The notes: generated by a model not told the origin, from the letters alone. A stretch of DNA of 64,000 bases from DATFNV01 sp963827935 (GCA_963827935.1 CAWHCN010000017.1:930001-994000), one strand, 5' to 3'. Shown: positions 38,202 to 46,824, counted from the first letter of the stretch. Program-made: numbers and translations.

Positions 38202-38449
38202 TGCTGTTTCGGAGTGCCGTAGAGATAATGGTCGTGGTTGACCGACGCGTCCGGCGGCAAACCGGTGGCTTTGCCGACGACATTCGCCAAGCGATCGGCC
38301 AATGTTCGAGGACGCGCCTTTGGCTTCCTCGCCTTGGCCGCCGGTTTGCGTTTCTTTGCCGGCCGGACCTCGACCTCCGTCCCATCGGGCAGCGCGTTGG
38401 GATCTTCCAGTATCACCTTGCCGTTCTTTATTTTGCCGCGCGCTGTCAT
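38198..38449 (-). CDS. VapB-type antitoxin
   Basis: An 83-residue protein from ATG 38449 with CGGAGG six bases upstream. The N-terminal strand pair TARGKIKNGKVILEDPNALP followed by GTEVEVRPA is typical of small antitoxins and AbrB-like partners of PIN toxins. A Lys/Arg/Ala-rich linker follows, then a C-terminal LADRLANVVGKATGLPPDAS with SVNHDHYLYG likely to contact the toxin. Its stop overlaps the toxin start by four bases. Confidence 0.8.
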   Translation of the reverse strand: MTARGKIKNGKVILEDPNALPDGTEVEVRPAKKRKPAAKARKPKARPRTLADRLANVVGKATGLPPDASVNHDHYLYGTPKQQ

Positions 38450-38610
38450 GGCCAGCCTCCGAGAACTTGGTTCGTCCCGTATTCTAGTCGATTTTGCTGC
38501 TTTCGAGCAACGCGAACATCTCCCTCAACACCGCGACTGGCGATTACTTCTTCGGCCCCTTCTCGTCCGCTTGGCGGGCAGGTAACGAGGACGATTCCAC
38601 CGCGCTTGTG

Positions 38611-38690
38611 CTACTTCTTCTCCCGCGTCTTTGCGATTAGCGCCTTGACGTCTTGCCACGGCTTTCGGGTTGGCGTCCACAATTTGGTCA
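38611..38690 (-). pseudogene. Kinase-type 3' tail remnant (AKTREKK)
   Basis: Downstream of the HNH gene the minus strand encodes RKPWQDVKALIAKTREKK and a stop. The same tail (KLWKDVDTLLAKTREKK) occurs at 39753, and the first 21 bases of the two are identical. No matching gene body is attached here. Confidence 0.6.
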
Positions 38691-39287
38691 GTATGTGGGC
38701 GGTAACTGGCCTCGCTGTCGTTGTGCGTGCCACGATTCTTCGATCCCTGCCGGACGTGTGTTTCCCCCTGGAGGTTTCAAGGAACGAAGATTGGGCAAAT
38801 CGTTGGGAAAGCCCATAATCCTCTCCAACAAATCCGGTGCGAACCGCCGAGCCAGGGTTATTATACTGTTCCACAGCAGGCGATATTCCGTTGCAGGACG
38901 TTCGTCCAATCCGAGGATGCGGATGAGCCGGCGAGCCTCTCGTGTGTGACCGCGGATCGTTCCATCCTCGTCCACCGTGACCGTATCCGCTGTTAGCACC
39001 TGGCAAGGATCCGGCAAAGTCCGGGCGCCTTTCAGGACGTTGCAGGAGGGGCAAACCCAAAGGAGATTGTCGTAGTGCAATTCCAAGTCCGGCCGGTGGG
39101 CGACGGGCAGAAAATGATCGATCTGCCATTCCCCCGCCACGCGCCCCCACTGTTCACGGCGAAGGCAGTACACGCAACGAAACGTGAACTCATCCCGCAA
39201 CCAGGGCTGATAGCGAAGGTAAGCGGCGTAGCCTTGCGGCCCGTGCCGGCGAACGTGCGGCGTGGGTGGATAGACGAAGGGCGTCAT
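38688..39287 (-). CDS. HNH endonuclease-family protein
   Basis: The 199-residue protein has the zinc-type HNH core: FRCVYCLRREQWG, then EWQIDHFLPVAH (the HNH His pair region), DNLLWVCPSCNVLKG with the second CxxC. The remaining half (LIRILGLDERPATEYRLL; MGFPNDLPNLRSLKPPGGNT) is a conserved tail I recall from other planctomycete proteins of this type. ATG 39287 overlaps the stop of the small gene upstream (ATGA), so the two are coupled. HNH proteins nick or cut DNA; the target is unknown. Confidence 0.85.
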   Translation of the reverse strand: MTPFVYPPTPHVRRHGPQGYAAYLRYQPWLRDEFTFRCVYCLRREQWGRVAGEWQIDHFLPVAHRPDLELHYDNLLWVCPSCNVLKGARTLPDPCQVLTADTVTVDEDGTIRGHTREARRLIRILGLDERPATEYRLLWNSIITLARRFAPDLLERIMGFPNDLPNLRSLKPPGGNTRPAGIEESWHAQRQRGQLPPTY

Positions 39288-39661
39288 GGGTCAGCACTGT
39301 TCTGAGCATTGGCCGCTTTCTTGAGCAGTTCTTGATGAAGCTTGCGAGCGGCTTGAATCGGCCAGGGTGCCACCTTGTTCTGGTAGCGCAACATCTCGTC
39401 CTGGAGTTGTCGCAGTTCGACAGCCTCGGCGAGCGTAATGACACCGTCGATCTCGCGGTCGATCAGATCACACCGCCGCGCGTTTTTCTGCTCGGTCCAC
39501 TCTTCGGAGGTAGCGTGGCCGGTCACCGACCTCGGCGGAGGAACGACACAGGCAACCGCCTCGCCGTTCAATTCCAGGACGGACCCAGCGCGATCGACCG
39601 TCAACGCCAGAATGAAGCGCTTGACCGCTTCGTGTTGAGCATCGAGCTTCACGTGGTTCAT
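39284..39661 (-). CDS. Small antitoxin-like protein coupled to the HNH gene
   Basis: From ATG 39661 the 125-residue protein reads NHVKLDAQHEAVKRFILALT, VLELNGEAVACVVPPP (a Phd-like strand pair), TEQKNARRCDLIDREIDGVI and a long charged helix to LHQELLKKAANAQ. The four-base overlap with the HNH gene and the antitoxin-like N-terminus suggest a regulator or inhibitor of the nuclease. No published function is known to me for this pair, though I recall the same two-gene arrangement in other planctomycetes. Confidence 0.65.
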   Translation of the reverse strand: MNHVKLDAQHEAVKRFILALTVDRAGSVLELNGEAVACVVPPPRSVTGHATSEEWTEQKNARRCDLIDREIDGVITLAEAVELRQLQDEMLRYQNKVAPWPIQAARKLHQELLKKAANAQNSADP

Positions 39662-39752
39662 GCTGGGCCCCAATCAGCGCACGAGGGTAAGGTATCGCTG
39701 TCATTCTATTCCATCGGACCCGTCCACGCGTGCGACAACGGCATTGCCACCG

Positions 39753-40000
39753 CTACTTCTTCTCCCGCGTCTTCGCCAGCAGGGTGTCCACATCCTTCCA
39801 CAGCTTCTGCGAGGTGTCACGTTCGTCTGGCGGCAGCTTCTCCAGTGCCTTCGGATCACGCACGCCGGTGTCACGCTGCCAATTGAGCCGCTCGACTCAG
39901 CGCGGCGAGTTCAGCAGGGCCGCGGCTTCTTGGCGTAGTTTCTGATCGCGGAGGCGTTCCTGCCAGTTGGGTATCGCGTCCTTGTCCTCTTGGCGTTTCT
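39753..40000 (-). pseudogene. 3' coding remnants after the TIR-kinase gene
   Basis: Beyond the stop at 40001 the minus strand carries two coding fragments. One reads VADAQMKKRQEDKDAIPNWQ to AALLNSPR and a stop near 39900, in a frame adjacent to that of the kinase. The other reads NWQRDTGVRDPKALEKLPP to DTLLAKTREKK and a stop at 39753, which resembles the C-terminus of planctomycete kinase-TPR proteins. They may be the true end of the kinase after a frameshift, or leftovers of another gene. Confidence 0.55.
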
Positions 40001-42127
40001 TCATCTGGGCGTCGGCCACTTCGCGGCCCTCTCCATACCTACCACCAGTTCGGCGAACGCCATCTTGAGATTCTCTTTCTGGTCGCGCAACGCCATAATC
40101 CGCTGCTGAGCCAAATCGAGAGATTGACGCTTTTTCTCCAACACCTGTTCGCTTGTCTTGAGTTCGGTCTTGCGTTGCTCGTAGTCGTGTACTTTTTTCG
40201 TCAACATCTGAGTCAGTTCCGATCGCGTGTACTTCCTTCCGCTGAACGAAGGAACCATCTCATCCTTGTTATCAAGTGCCTTGACCATCGCACCAATGGC
40301 CGCTCGCTCTTCGTTCTGTTCTTTTTCCGTGCGTGCCAAGCTTTCTCTGAGACGTTCCATTTCCACCATCTGCGCGGCAATATTGCCCACTTTCTCCTTC
40401 AAGTCCTTGTCAATCTTCTCCCTCTCGGCCAGGAGTAGCTTCAAAGCCCGTGCATCATGCGACAGAAGTGCTTTTAGGTTCGCCTGCGATTCCTGAACAT
40501 CATTTTTCTGCTGCTCCACCAGTTCGTTCTGTTTCTTCAATTCTTCCAGACGCTGGCCCGCCAGGAGATTCGCGTTCCTCTCTCCATCCAAGGCAATATT
40601 GATCCGCCAGAACGCAATCGCGACACCGAGTACGGTTGCCAGCAGCATGCTCGCCGCCGTCAGCAAACCTGCCTTGTGCCGCCGCACGAACTTGCGCAGC
40701 CGATACGTTGCCGACGGCGGCCCGGCTTGCACTGGCTCGTCCGCCAGGAAGCGCTGCAACTCCTGGCCGAGTTGGTTCGCCGTCTCGTAGCGCCGCGCGT
40801 TTTCCTTCTCCAGGCACTTCATCACGATCCAATCGAGATCGCCCTGCACCAGCCGCGTCAGCTTGTGCGGCTCCAGATGGCGTTTGGCCGCAATCGCAGG
40901 CAACTCGCCCGAGCTCGACAGTTTCTTGCTCGGTTTGGTCGGCTCGTCCTCGCGGATCACCCGTCGCATTTCCTCCTCGCCGATCTTCAGCAGTTCCTCG
41001 TGCGTGAACGGCGGCGCTCCCGTCAATAGCTCGTAAAGCAAGACGCCGAGCGAGTAGACGTCGGAGCGCGTATCCACGTCGAAGGATCGGCCGGCGGCCT
41101 GCTCGGGGGCGGAGTATTCCAGGGTGCCGATGCGCGTCTCCGCGGCAGTGGGCAACTGCGTAATGTCGGTCAGCTTTGGACCGAGCGCTTTTGGCGAGGC
41201 CGAAGTCGATGACCTTGGGGACCGGCTGGCCATCGACGACTGCGACAAGCACATTGCTCGGCTTGATGTCGCGGTGAATGATGCCTTTTTGATGGGCGTG
41301 CTGGACGGCGTTGCAAACGGGGATGAACAAGTTGAGCCGCTCTTGCGGCGTGAGCTTTTTCTCATCGCAATACTGCGTGATCGGCACGCCCTTGACGTAC
41401 TCCATGACGAAGAAGGGCCGACCTTGGGCGGTCATGCCGGCGTCGTGTACCTTGGCGATGTTGGGGTGGTCCATGACGGCCAGGGCTTGCCGTTCGGCGT
41501 CGAAGTGCGCCAGGACGTCGCGGCTGTCCATGCCGGGCTTGATCAGCTTGACGGCGACCGTGCGCTTGACCGGCTGCTTCTGCTCGGCGAGATAGACGAC
41601 ACCCATGCCGCCGTGGCCGACCTCGGCGGTCAGCGTGTACTTGTCGGCCAGGGTCGCGCCGATGGCTTCGTGGGAGTTGAGCTGCTTCAGATGGTCGACG
41701 ATCGGTTCGAGATCGCCGTCGAAATCGGGATCGGGCGCACCGGCCGGCCATTGCGCTGGAGCAGCGGCTGCAAGTCCACGAAATCGGCGAAATCGGCGTC
41801 CGCCGGCATGGCGGCGTGGCCGACCAGGATTGGCACGACGCTCGTTCCGGCTTCGAGCGCGAGCCGCACTTCCGCGCGGACGTGATCGACGGCGGCGCCC
41901 TTGCGTTCCTGCAAGATTTCCAGCCATTTTGGGCCGATGATGACCAGCACGACGGCCGCCGAGGCCACCTGCGCCCGCAACCGCTCCGGGAACTGGTCGC
42001 CCAGCGGAATGCTCTCGTGATCGTAGAAGATGTCCCAGCGCGGCAGGCGTCGCTTCAGCCGTTCGTGGATGAGCTTGACCGTATCCGGACTATCGCTGCG
42101 GCGGTAGGAAATGAACAGGGACGGCAT
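40001..42127 (-). CDS. TIR domain fused to a membrane Ser/Thr protein kinase (two frameshifts)
   Basis: ATG 42127 starts a bacterial-type TIR domain: SLFISYRRSDSPDTVKL, IFYDHESIPLGDQFPERL, VVLVIIGPKWLEI and the candidate NADase Glu 86 in DHVRAEVRLAL. The frame breaks near 41740 (one base missing) and a kinase domain follows: EVGHGGMGVVYLAEQ, VAVKLIKPG, IIHRDIKPSN, VIDFGLAK. A run of four A, one too many, at 41189-41192 breaks the frame again. It resumes with PEQAAGRSFDVDTRSDVYSL. A transmembrane helix (LLTAASMLLATVLGVAIAFW) leads to a long coiled coil to the stop at 40001. Total ~709 residues. The TIR-kinase join is continuous in logic but depends on these corrections. Confidence 0.82.
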
Positions 42128-42185
42128 GGGGCGTACTCCATCGGCTGGATGGCGGTTCCTGCGCCACTGGTCCGCAACGGTGTCC

Positions 42186-42584
42186 CTATTGTTCGGCTGC
42201 GTCATAAGCAGTGTCAAGGGGAAAGCAGCCTGCTTCGCGCCGGGGCAGGGGGCCGTCCTTGAGGGCCATCTGAGGTAGCTTCGCCTAGTGGCCGTCAGTG
42301 AGGCCGCCTTTCTTGAGCAGCTGGTCGAGAAGCTTCCGGGTGCGCGGATCGTCGGCCGGGGCGCTGGTTATGTGGTCGGCGACGGCCAGGGTGGCCAGGG
42401 ACATGGCAGGCCCTCCCAGAACGTCCTTCAGTTGCCAGGCGGCGTGGACGGCCTGGCCCTCATCCATCCAGCGGTGGATGTCGTCGTAGCCGGCGACGAC
42501 GGGCCAGGGGAAGGTCTCCACCGCGGCGGCGGCGTAGTCGCGCTCGGAACGCGGGGGGAACGGGGCAGGGGAGGGGGCTGCCAT
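42186..42584 (-). pseudogene. Conserved WP-motif domain protein interrupted by an amber codon
   Basis: From ATG 42584 the protein reads YAAAAVETFPWPVVAGYDDI, HRWMDEGQAVHAAWQLKDV and LATLAVADHI, a domain I recall at the N-terminus of large planctomycete proteins. The frame stops at TAG (42285-42287) after GLTDGH, where homologues would have Trp (TGG). Beyond it the frame is open and similar in composition (AKLPQMALKDG) to TAG at 42186. A G-to-A change or sequencing error would explain this. It lies directly upstream of the TIR-kinase on the same strand. Confidence 0.6.
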
Positions 42585-43011
42585 CGGGGGGCGGTCCTCG
42601 GTCGAAGGGGCGCCGAACGGGTCGCCCTCATCCTACCGCGCCGGAAACCAGCATTCATCAGTAATGAATGGGCCGGTCGTGTCGGCTCTCGGCACCTGCC
42701 TCATCTTGCATCAGGTGCTCCATCTTGCAGCAGTCAGAGTGTAGCAAAATCGTACACCCGTGACTTGCCCACTAATACGTGGGCAAGTGAGCAAGTCACT
42801 TTGCTAAAGGCGCAAGTCCTTGTAGCAGAGGCAGTTGGCATACGAACGCGACTTGCTCACTGACTTGCCCAGTGAGCAAGTCACTCGCGGGGCGAGCCGG
42901 TCGCCGCAGCACTCTGTCCGCCAGGTTATCCGCAGGCTTGACACCACTCCCCCCGCGCGTTACCCCAATATCATGCCATCCCCGTTCCACCCCCGCGCAG
43001 GAGATCGCACC
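42585..43011. other. Noncoding region with clustered ACTTGC/GCAAGT sites
   Basis: No gene is credible. It contains the clustered inverted repeats at 42762-42882. The promoter of the isomerase gene (plus) should lie near 42930-43000, but no clear -35/-10 pair is visible. Confidence 0.5.
42762..42882. promoter_or_regulatory. Cluster of GACTTGC inverted repeats
   Basis: Seven copies of ACTTGC or GCAAGT lie within 121 bases. They form two strong hairpins: 42763-42772 with 42779-42788 (10 bp, loop TAATAC) and 42850-42861 with 42871-42882 (12 bp perfect). The layout suggests binding sites for a protein or a structured RNA. Confidence 0.6.
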
Positions 43012-43899
43012 ATGCAGTCGCACCCATCTCGCCGTCAGTTCCTTCAAAGCACCGCCGCCGTCGCCGCCGGCCTGGCTACCGTGCCGGCTCTCCTCCGAGC
43101 CGAGGAGAAGGAGAAGAAGGACGATCCGTTCGGCGGCTTCACCCTTGGCGTCCAGAGCTACACCTTCCGCAATTTCGACACGGAGCATGCCCTCCAGCAC
43201 ATCAAGGACCTCGGGCTGCACTATGTCGAGTTCTACCCGGGGCAAAAGGGGCAGGTGAATGTCGATAGCACCCCGGAGCAGTTCAAGGCGATGCTGAAAC
43301 TGGCCAAGGAGTACGACATCAAGCCCGTCTGCTGGGGCGTGGCGAACTTCTCCAAGAACCACGACGACAATCAGAAGACGTTCGAGCTGGGCAAGGCACT
43401 CGGCCTCAAGGCGCTCAGTGCCGACCCCGATCCGGACAGCTTCGACAGCCTCGACAAGCTGTGCGAAGAGTACAAGATCGCCATCGCCATTCACCCGCAC
43501 GGGCCGCAGGGGAAGAAGCTGCACCGCTGGTACTCGGCGGAGATCATCATGGACGCGGTCAAGGACCACCATCCGCTGATCGGCTCGTGCCTGGACACCG
43601 GGCACCTGATTAGGTCGGCCCAGCTCGGCAAGATGCTCGACCCGGCCCAGCAGGTGCGGGTGATGGGGAAGCGCAACTTCGGGCTGCACCTGAAGGACCA
43701 CGACAACAAACGGCAGACCGATGTGATCTTCGGCCAGGATGGCGGGGTGCTCGACATGGTGGCGTTGCTCAAGGCGCTGCGCGAGGTGAAGTTCAAGGGG
43801 CACCTGAGCATCGAGTACGAGGCGAAGCCGGAAGAGCCGAGCAAGGATGTGGCCGCCTGCGTGGCGATCTTCAAGGAGTCGGTCCGGAAGCTGGCGTGA
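43012..43899 (+). CDS. Tat-exported sugar phosphate isomerase/epimerase family protein
   Basis: ATG 43012 (AGGAGA upstream) starts a Tat-type leader (SRRQFLQSTAAVAAGLATV). The rest is an AP-endonuclease-2/xylose-isomerase TIM barrel: FTLGVQSYTFRNFDTEHA, LGLHYVEFYPG, AIHPHGP, IGSCLDTGHLIRS, FGLHLKDHD and GHLSIEYEA. The metal-binding Glu, Asp and His residues of the family are in place (VEFYPG, LDTGH, HLKDHD, EYEA). Such exported isomerases are numerous in planctomycetes; the substrate is unknown. Confidence 0.88.
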   Translation: MQSHPSRRQFLQSTAAVAAGLATVPALLRAEEKEKKDDPFGGFTLGVQSYTFRNFDTEHALQHIKDLGLHYVEFYPGQKGQVNVDSTPEQFKAMLKLAKEYDIKPVCWGVANFSKNHDDNQKTFELGKALGLKALSADPDPDSFDSLDKLCEEYKIAIAIHPHGPQGKKLHRWYSAEIIMDAVKDHHPLIGSCLDTGHLIRSAQLGKMLDPAQQVRVMGKRNFGLHLKDHDNKRQTDVIFGQDGGVLDMVALLKALREVKFKGHLSIEYEAKPEEPSKDVAACVAIFKESVRKLA

Positions 43900-44000
43900 G
43901 GCAGCGCCGTCCGCGGCCGTCCCTATAATGGAGCAGGGCAGGGGAGGGAAGGCGCCCTCCCTTGCGAAGCGAGGGACCCGGCCGCTGGGGAGATTGGCTC

Positions 44001-44861
44001 GTGGCAGATGAAATCGTTCACGGCTATCGCCTGGTACGGCACATGGCCACGGGGCAGACCAGCCAGGTCTGGGAGTGCGTCGAGCTGTCGAGCCACCGGC
44101 ACTTCGCCATGAAAACGCTGCTGCCGGAGAAAGTCCACACGCCGGAGCACCGCAAGACGCTGTTCCACGAGGCCGAGGTGCCCAAGCAGCTCAACCATAC
44201 CAACGTCATCAAGATTGTCGGCATCTTCCATGACAAGGACAATCCCTGCTTCATCATGGAGTTCTTCCCCGCGGGCAGCCTGCGGGACCGCATAATGGCG
44301 AAGAACTCTCAGTATCTCCGCGAGCGGCTCGACGATCTGCTTAAGCAGGCGGCCACGGCGTTGGCGTTCACCAATGCCAAGGGGTGGGTCCACCGCGACG
44401 TGAAGCCGGACAATTTTCTGGCCAACGGCGCCGGCGAGCTGCGTCTGATCGACTTCGCGCTGGCCACCCGGGTCCAGAAGGCGGGCCTGCTGGGCGGGCT
44501 GTTCCGGCGGAAGCAGCGGACGATGGGCACCCGGAGTTACATGTCGCCTGAGCAAATCCGGGGCCTGGCCCTGGACGGGCGGGCCGACATCTACAGCTTT
44601 GGGGCCACCTGCTACGAGCTGGCGACCGGCCGGCCGCCCTTCCGCGGCAGTTCCTCGCAGGATTTACTGACCAAGCACATCGCCGAGAAGCCGGTGTCTC
44701 CCCGGGTGCACAACCCGGACATCACCCAGGAGTTCGCCGATCTGGTGCTGCGCATGCTGGCCAAGAAACGCGAGGACCGGCCGCGCGACTTCCATCAGGT
44801 GCTGATGGCGCTGCGCGGCCTGCGCGTCTACCCGCCGGACGCCGCGGGCAAGCCCGCGTGA
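44001..44861 (+). CDS. Soluble Ser/Thr protein kinase
   Basis: GTG 44001 is chosen for its GGGGAGA at seven bases; an upstream TTG (43962) adds 13 unlikely residues. The kinase reads YRLVRHMATGQTSQVWECVE (Gly loop without the usual GxGxxG), HFAMKTLLP (Lys), VHRDVKPDNFL, LIDFALAT (DFA instead of DFG) and SYMSPEQIRG. No transmembrane segment or extra domain follows, so it is a cytosolic kinase of ~286 residues. The altered Gly loop and DFG might lower activity, but this version recurs, as I recall, in related planctomycete kinases. Confidence 0.82.
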   Translation: MADEIVHGYRLVRHMATGQTSQVWECVELSSHRHFAMKTLLPEKVHTPEHRKTLFHEAEVPKQLNHTNVIKIVGIFHDKDNPCFIMEFFPAGSLRDRIMAKNSQYLRERLDDLLKQAATALAFTNAKGWVHRDVKPDNFLANGAGELRLIDFALATRVQKAGLLGGLFRRKQRTMGTRSYMSPEQIRGLALDGRADIYSFGATCYELATGRPPFRGSSSQDLLTKHIAEKPVSPRVHNPDITQEFADLVLRMLAKKREDRPRDFHQVLMALRGLRVYPPDAAGKPA

Positions 44862-44975
44862 GAGCGTTCGGAAACAATGACGTTCGAGCCCGACGCGCCA
44901 GCAAGGGCGTATGGCCATTCCCCCTTGCTGGCGCGTCGGGCTCGCCAATCGTGCCTCATTCTTTCCGAACGCTCT
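44861..44975. repeat. Nested palindromic element
   Basis: Outer inverted repeats AGAGCGTTCGGAAA (44861-44874 with 44962-44975) enclose an exact 23-bp inner pair (44885-44907 with 44922-44944). It begins at the last base of the kinase stop codon. Confidence 0.85.
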
Positions 44976-45077
44976 GAGGGCGGCCGCATTCCTCCTGGAA
45001 CTTTCTGACCCACCTGCTACACTTGCCGTTTGGTTTTTGTCCTGCCTTCGCCCGGCGGAGCGGGGGAGTGTGTCCCG

Positions 45078-46064
45078 ATGTCGACGCCGCAGCGTCTGCC
45101 GTTTGAGAAAGAGATCTACGAGCTGGAAGACCTCCTCGCCCGCCTGGAGGCGGATGCGATGGGGGCCGCCAGCGAGGAGATTCGCCGCATCCGCCGAGAG
45201 TTGGTGAGCCTCAAGCGGAAAATCTACGGCAATCTCAGCGCCTGGCAGACGGTGCAGGTGTCGCGGCACCGCGAACGGCCCCAAACCTGCGACTACATCG
45301 AGCTGATTTTCGACGAGTTCGTGGAGCTGCACGGCGACCGGGCCATCGGCGACGACCGGGCCGTGCGCAGTGGCTTCGCGCGGCTGGGGGATTTCCGCGT
45401 GCTGCTGGTCGGCCATCAGAAGGGGCACACCTTCAACGAGAAGGCCGAGTGCCTCTATGGCTGCGCCCACCCCGAGGGGTACCGCAAGGCCCTCAACAAG
45501 ATGCAGTTGGCGGCCAAGTTCCGCCTGCCGATCCTCTGCCTCATCGACACCCCGGGTGCCTATCCCGGCATCGGCGCCGAGGAGCGCGGCCAGGCTCAGC
45601 TCATCGCCACCAGCATCCTGGAGATGTCGCGCCTGCCGACGCCGATCATCTGCGTCGTCATCGGAGAAGGGGGCTCCGGCGGGGCGCTGGGCATCGGCAT
45701 CGGCGACCGGGTGAGCATGCTGGAGCACGCCTACTATTCGGTGATCAGCCCCGAGGGGTGCGCCGGCATCCTGTGGAAGACCGCCACCGAAGAGACGAAG
45801 CCCCTGGCCGCCGAGGCCCTTCGCCTCACCGCGAAGGACCTGCTGAAGTTAGGCGTGATCGACGACATCATTCCCGAGCCGCTCGGCGGGGCCCACCGCG
45901 ATCATCGCGAGATGGGGAACACGTTGAAGAGCTACCTGCTCCGCTATCTCCGCGAGCTGAAGAACCTGCCGGCCGACGAACTGCTCGACGGGCGCTACCA
46001 GAAGTTCCGCCGCATGGGAGTATTCGAGGAAGGGCTGACGACGGACGATGGGAGGGGATCATGA
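45078..46064 (+). CDS. accA: Acetyl-CoA carboxylase carboxyltransferase subunit alpha
   Basis: The 328 residues from ATG 45078 match AccA: LPFEKEIYELEDLLARLE, AWQTVQVSRHRERPQTCDYI, DEFVELHGDRAIGDDRAVRS, IDTPGAYPGIGAEERGQAQ, the oxyanion loop CVVIGEGGSGGALGIGIGD and ISPEGCAGILWK. With AccD it transfers carboxyl from carboxybiotin to acetyl-CoA, the first step of fatty-acid synthesis. The stop overlaps the start of the next gene (ATGA). AccD is not in the window. Confidence 0.96.
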   Translation: MSTPQRLPFEKEIYELEDLLARLEADAMGAASEEIRRIRRELVSLKRKIYGNLSAWQTVQVSRHRERPQTCDYIELIFDEFVELHGDRAIGDDRAVRSGFARLGDFRVLLVGHQKGHTFNEKAECLYGCAHPEGYRKALNKMQLAAKFRLPILCLIDTPGAYPGIGAEERGQAQLIATSILEMSRLPTPIICVVIGEGGSGGALGIGIGDRVSMLEHAYYSVISPEGCAGILWKTATEETKPLAAEALRLTAKDLLKLGVIDDIIPEPLGGAHRDHREMGNTLKSYLLRYLRELKNLPADELLDGRYQKFRRMGVFEEGLTTDDGRGS

Positions 46065-46774
46065 GCACGATTGTTCGGCCACGGTCGGAGGCTCGCCCGT
46101 CGGGCGTGCCGTTCCTGGTTAACGGGCAGCAGATGAAGCAGCCGGAGTTCCACCGGCGCTACGAAGCGTGTCCACCTCATGAAAAATGGGAACTGATCGG
46201 GGGGATCGTGTACATGGCGTCAGCGCTGCGCTACCCGCATGGGAACTACGATTTTTCGGTTGGCGGGGCCCTCGGGCTCTACGCAGCGGCCACTCCTGGT
46301 GTTGAAGGCGCTCACAACGTCACCTCCATTCTGGGGGAGGAGAGTGAACCCCAACCCGACCTGGCCCTGAGAATCGCTGCTCAGTATGGCGGGGGTTCGA
46401 GGGTCAACGAAGCGGAATACCTCGAAGGCCCACCGGAGTTCATTGCCGAGATCGCCTACAGCAGTCTCGACATCGACCTGCACCGCAAGCGCGAGGACTA
46501 CGAGGAAGCCGGGGTCATCGAATACCTGGTGCTATCCATCGAGGAACAGGAGCTGCACTGGTTCCACTTCCCGACCGGAAAGATGATCCGCGCCGGCCGT
46601 CAGGGCGTTTATCGCTCGCATGTCTTCCCCGGCCTTTGGATTGACGGCCCGGCGCTGCTGGCCCGTGACTCGAAGCGGCTGATGGAAGTCGTCCAGCAAG
46701 GCCTGGCCAGCCCCGAGCACGCCCGCTTCGTCCGGCGCCTGGAGGCCGAACGGCGGAAGCACTCGGCAAAATGA
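46061..46774 (+). CDS. Uma2-family (DUF820) PD-(D/E)XK nuclease-like protein
   Basis: ATG 46061 overlaps the accA stop and has GGGAGGGG upstream. The protein (237 residues) shows the Uma2 pattern: PEFHRRYEACPPHEKWELIG, EPQPDLALRIA (Pro-Asp of the core), GPPEFIAEIAYSSLDIDLHRK (E-i-s strand) and YEEAGVIEYLVLSIEEQEL. The C-terminal ~60 residues form a helix. The family is widespread and possibly nucleolytic, with no proven role. Coupling to accA is probably accidental. Confidence 0.85.
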   Translation: MSTIVRPRSEARPSGVPFLVNGQQMKQPEFHRRYEACPPHEKWELIGGIVYMASALRYPHGNYDFSVGGALGLYAAATPGVEGAHNVTSILGEESEPQPDLALRIAAQYGGGSRVNEAEYLEGPPEFIAEIAYSSLDIDLHRKREDYEEAGVIEYLVLSIEEQELHWFHFPTGKMIRAGRQGVYRSHVFPGLWIDGPALLARDSKRLMEVVQQGLASPEHARFVRRLEAERRKHSAK

Positions 46775-46784
46775 CCTATTGCAG

Positions 46785-46809
46785 AAAACCCTCGTTTTCC
46801 AGGGGTTTT
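46785..46809. terminator. Weak terminator after the Uma2 gene
   Basis: AAAACCC (46785-46791) can pair with GGGTTTT (46803-46809), followed by C. It is 10 bases after the stop and plausible but weak. Confidence 0.4.
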
Positions 46810-46824
46810 CGCGATCGGCAATTG

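Noticed and set aside
38611..39782. Integron cassette array
   Set aside because: No integrase or attC-type sites with the usual core sites are seen. The repeated tails are coding remnants, so I describe a cassette-like arrangement only.
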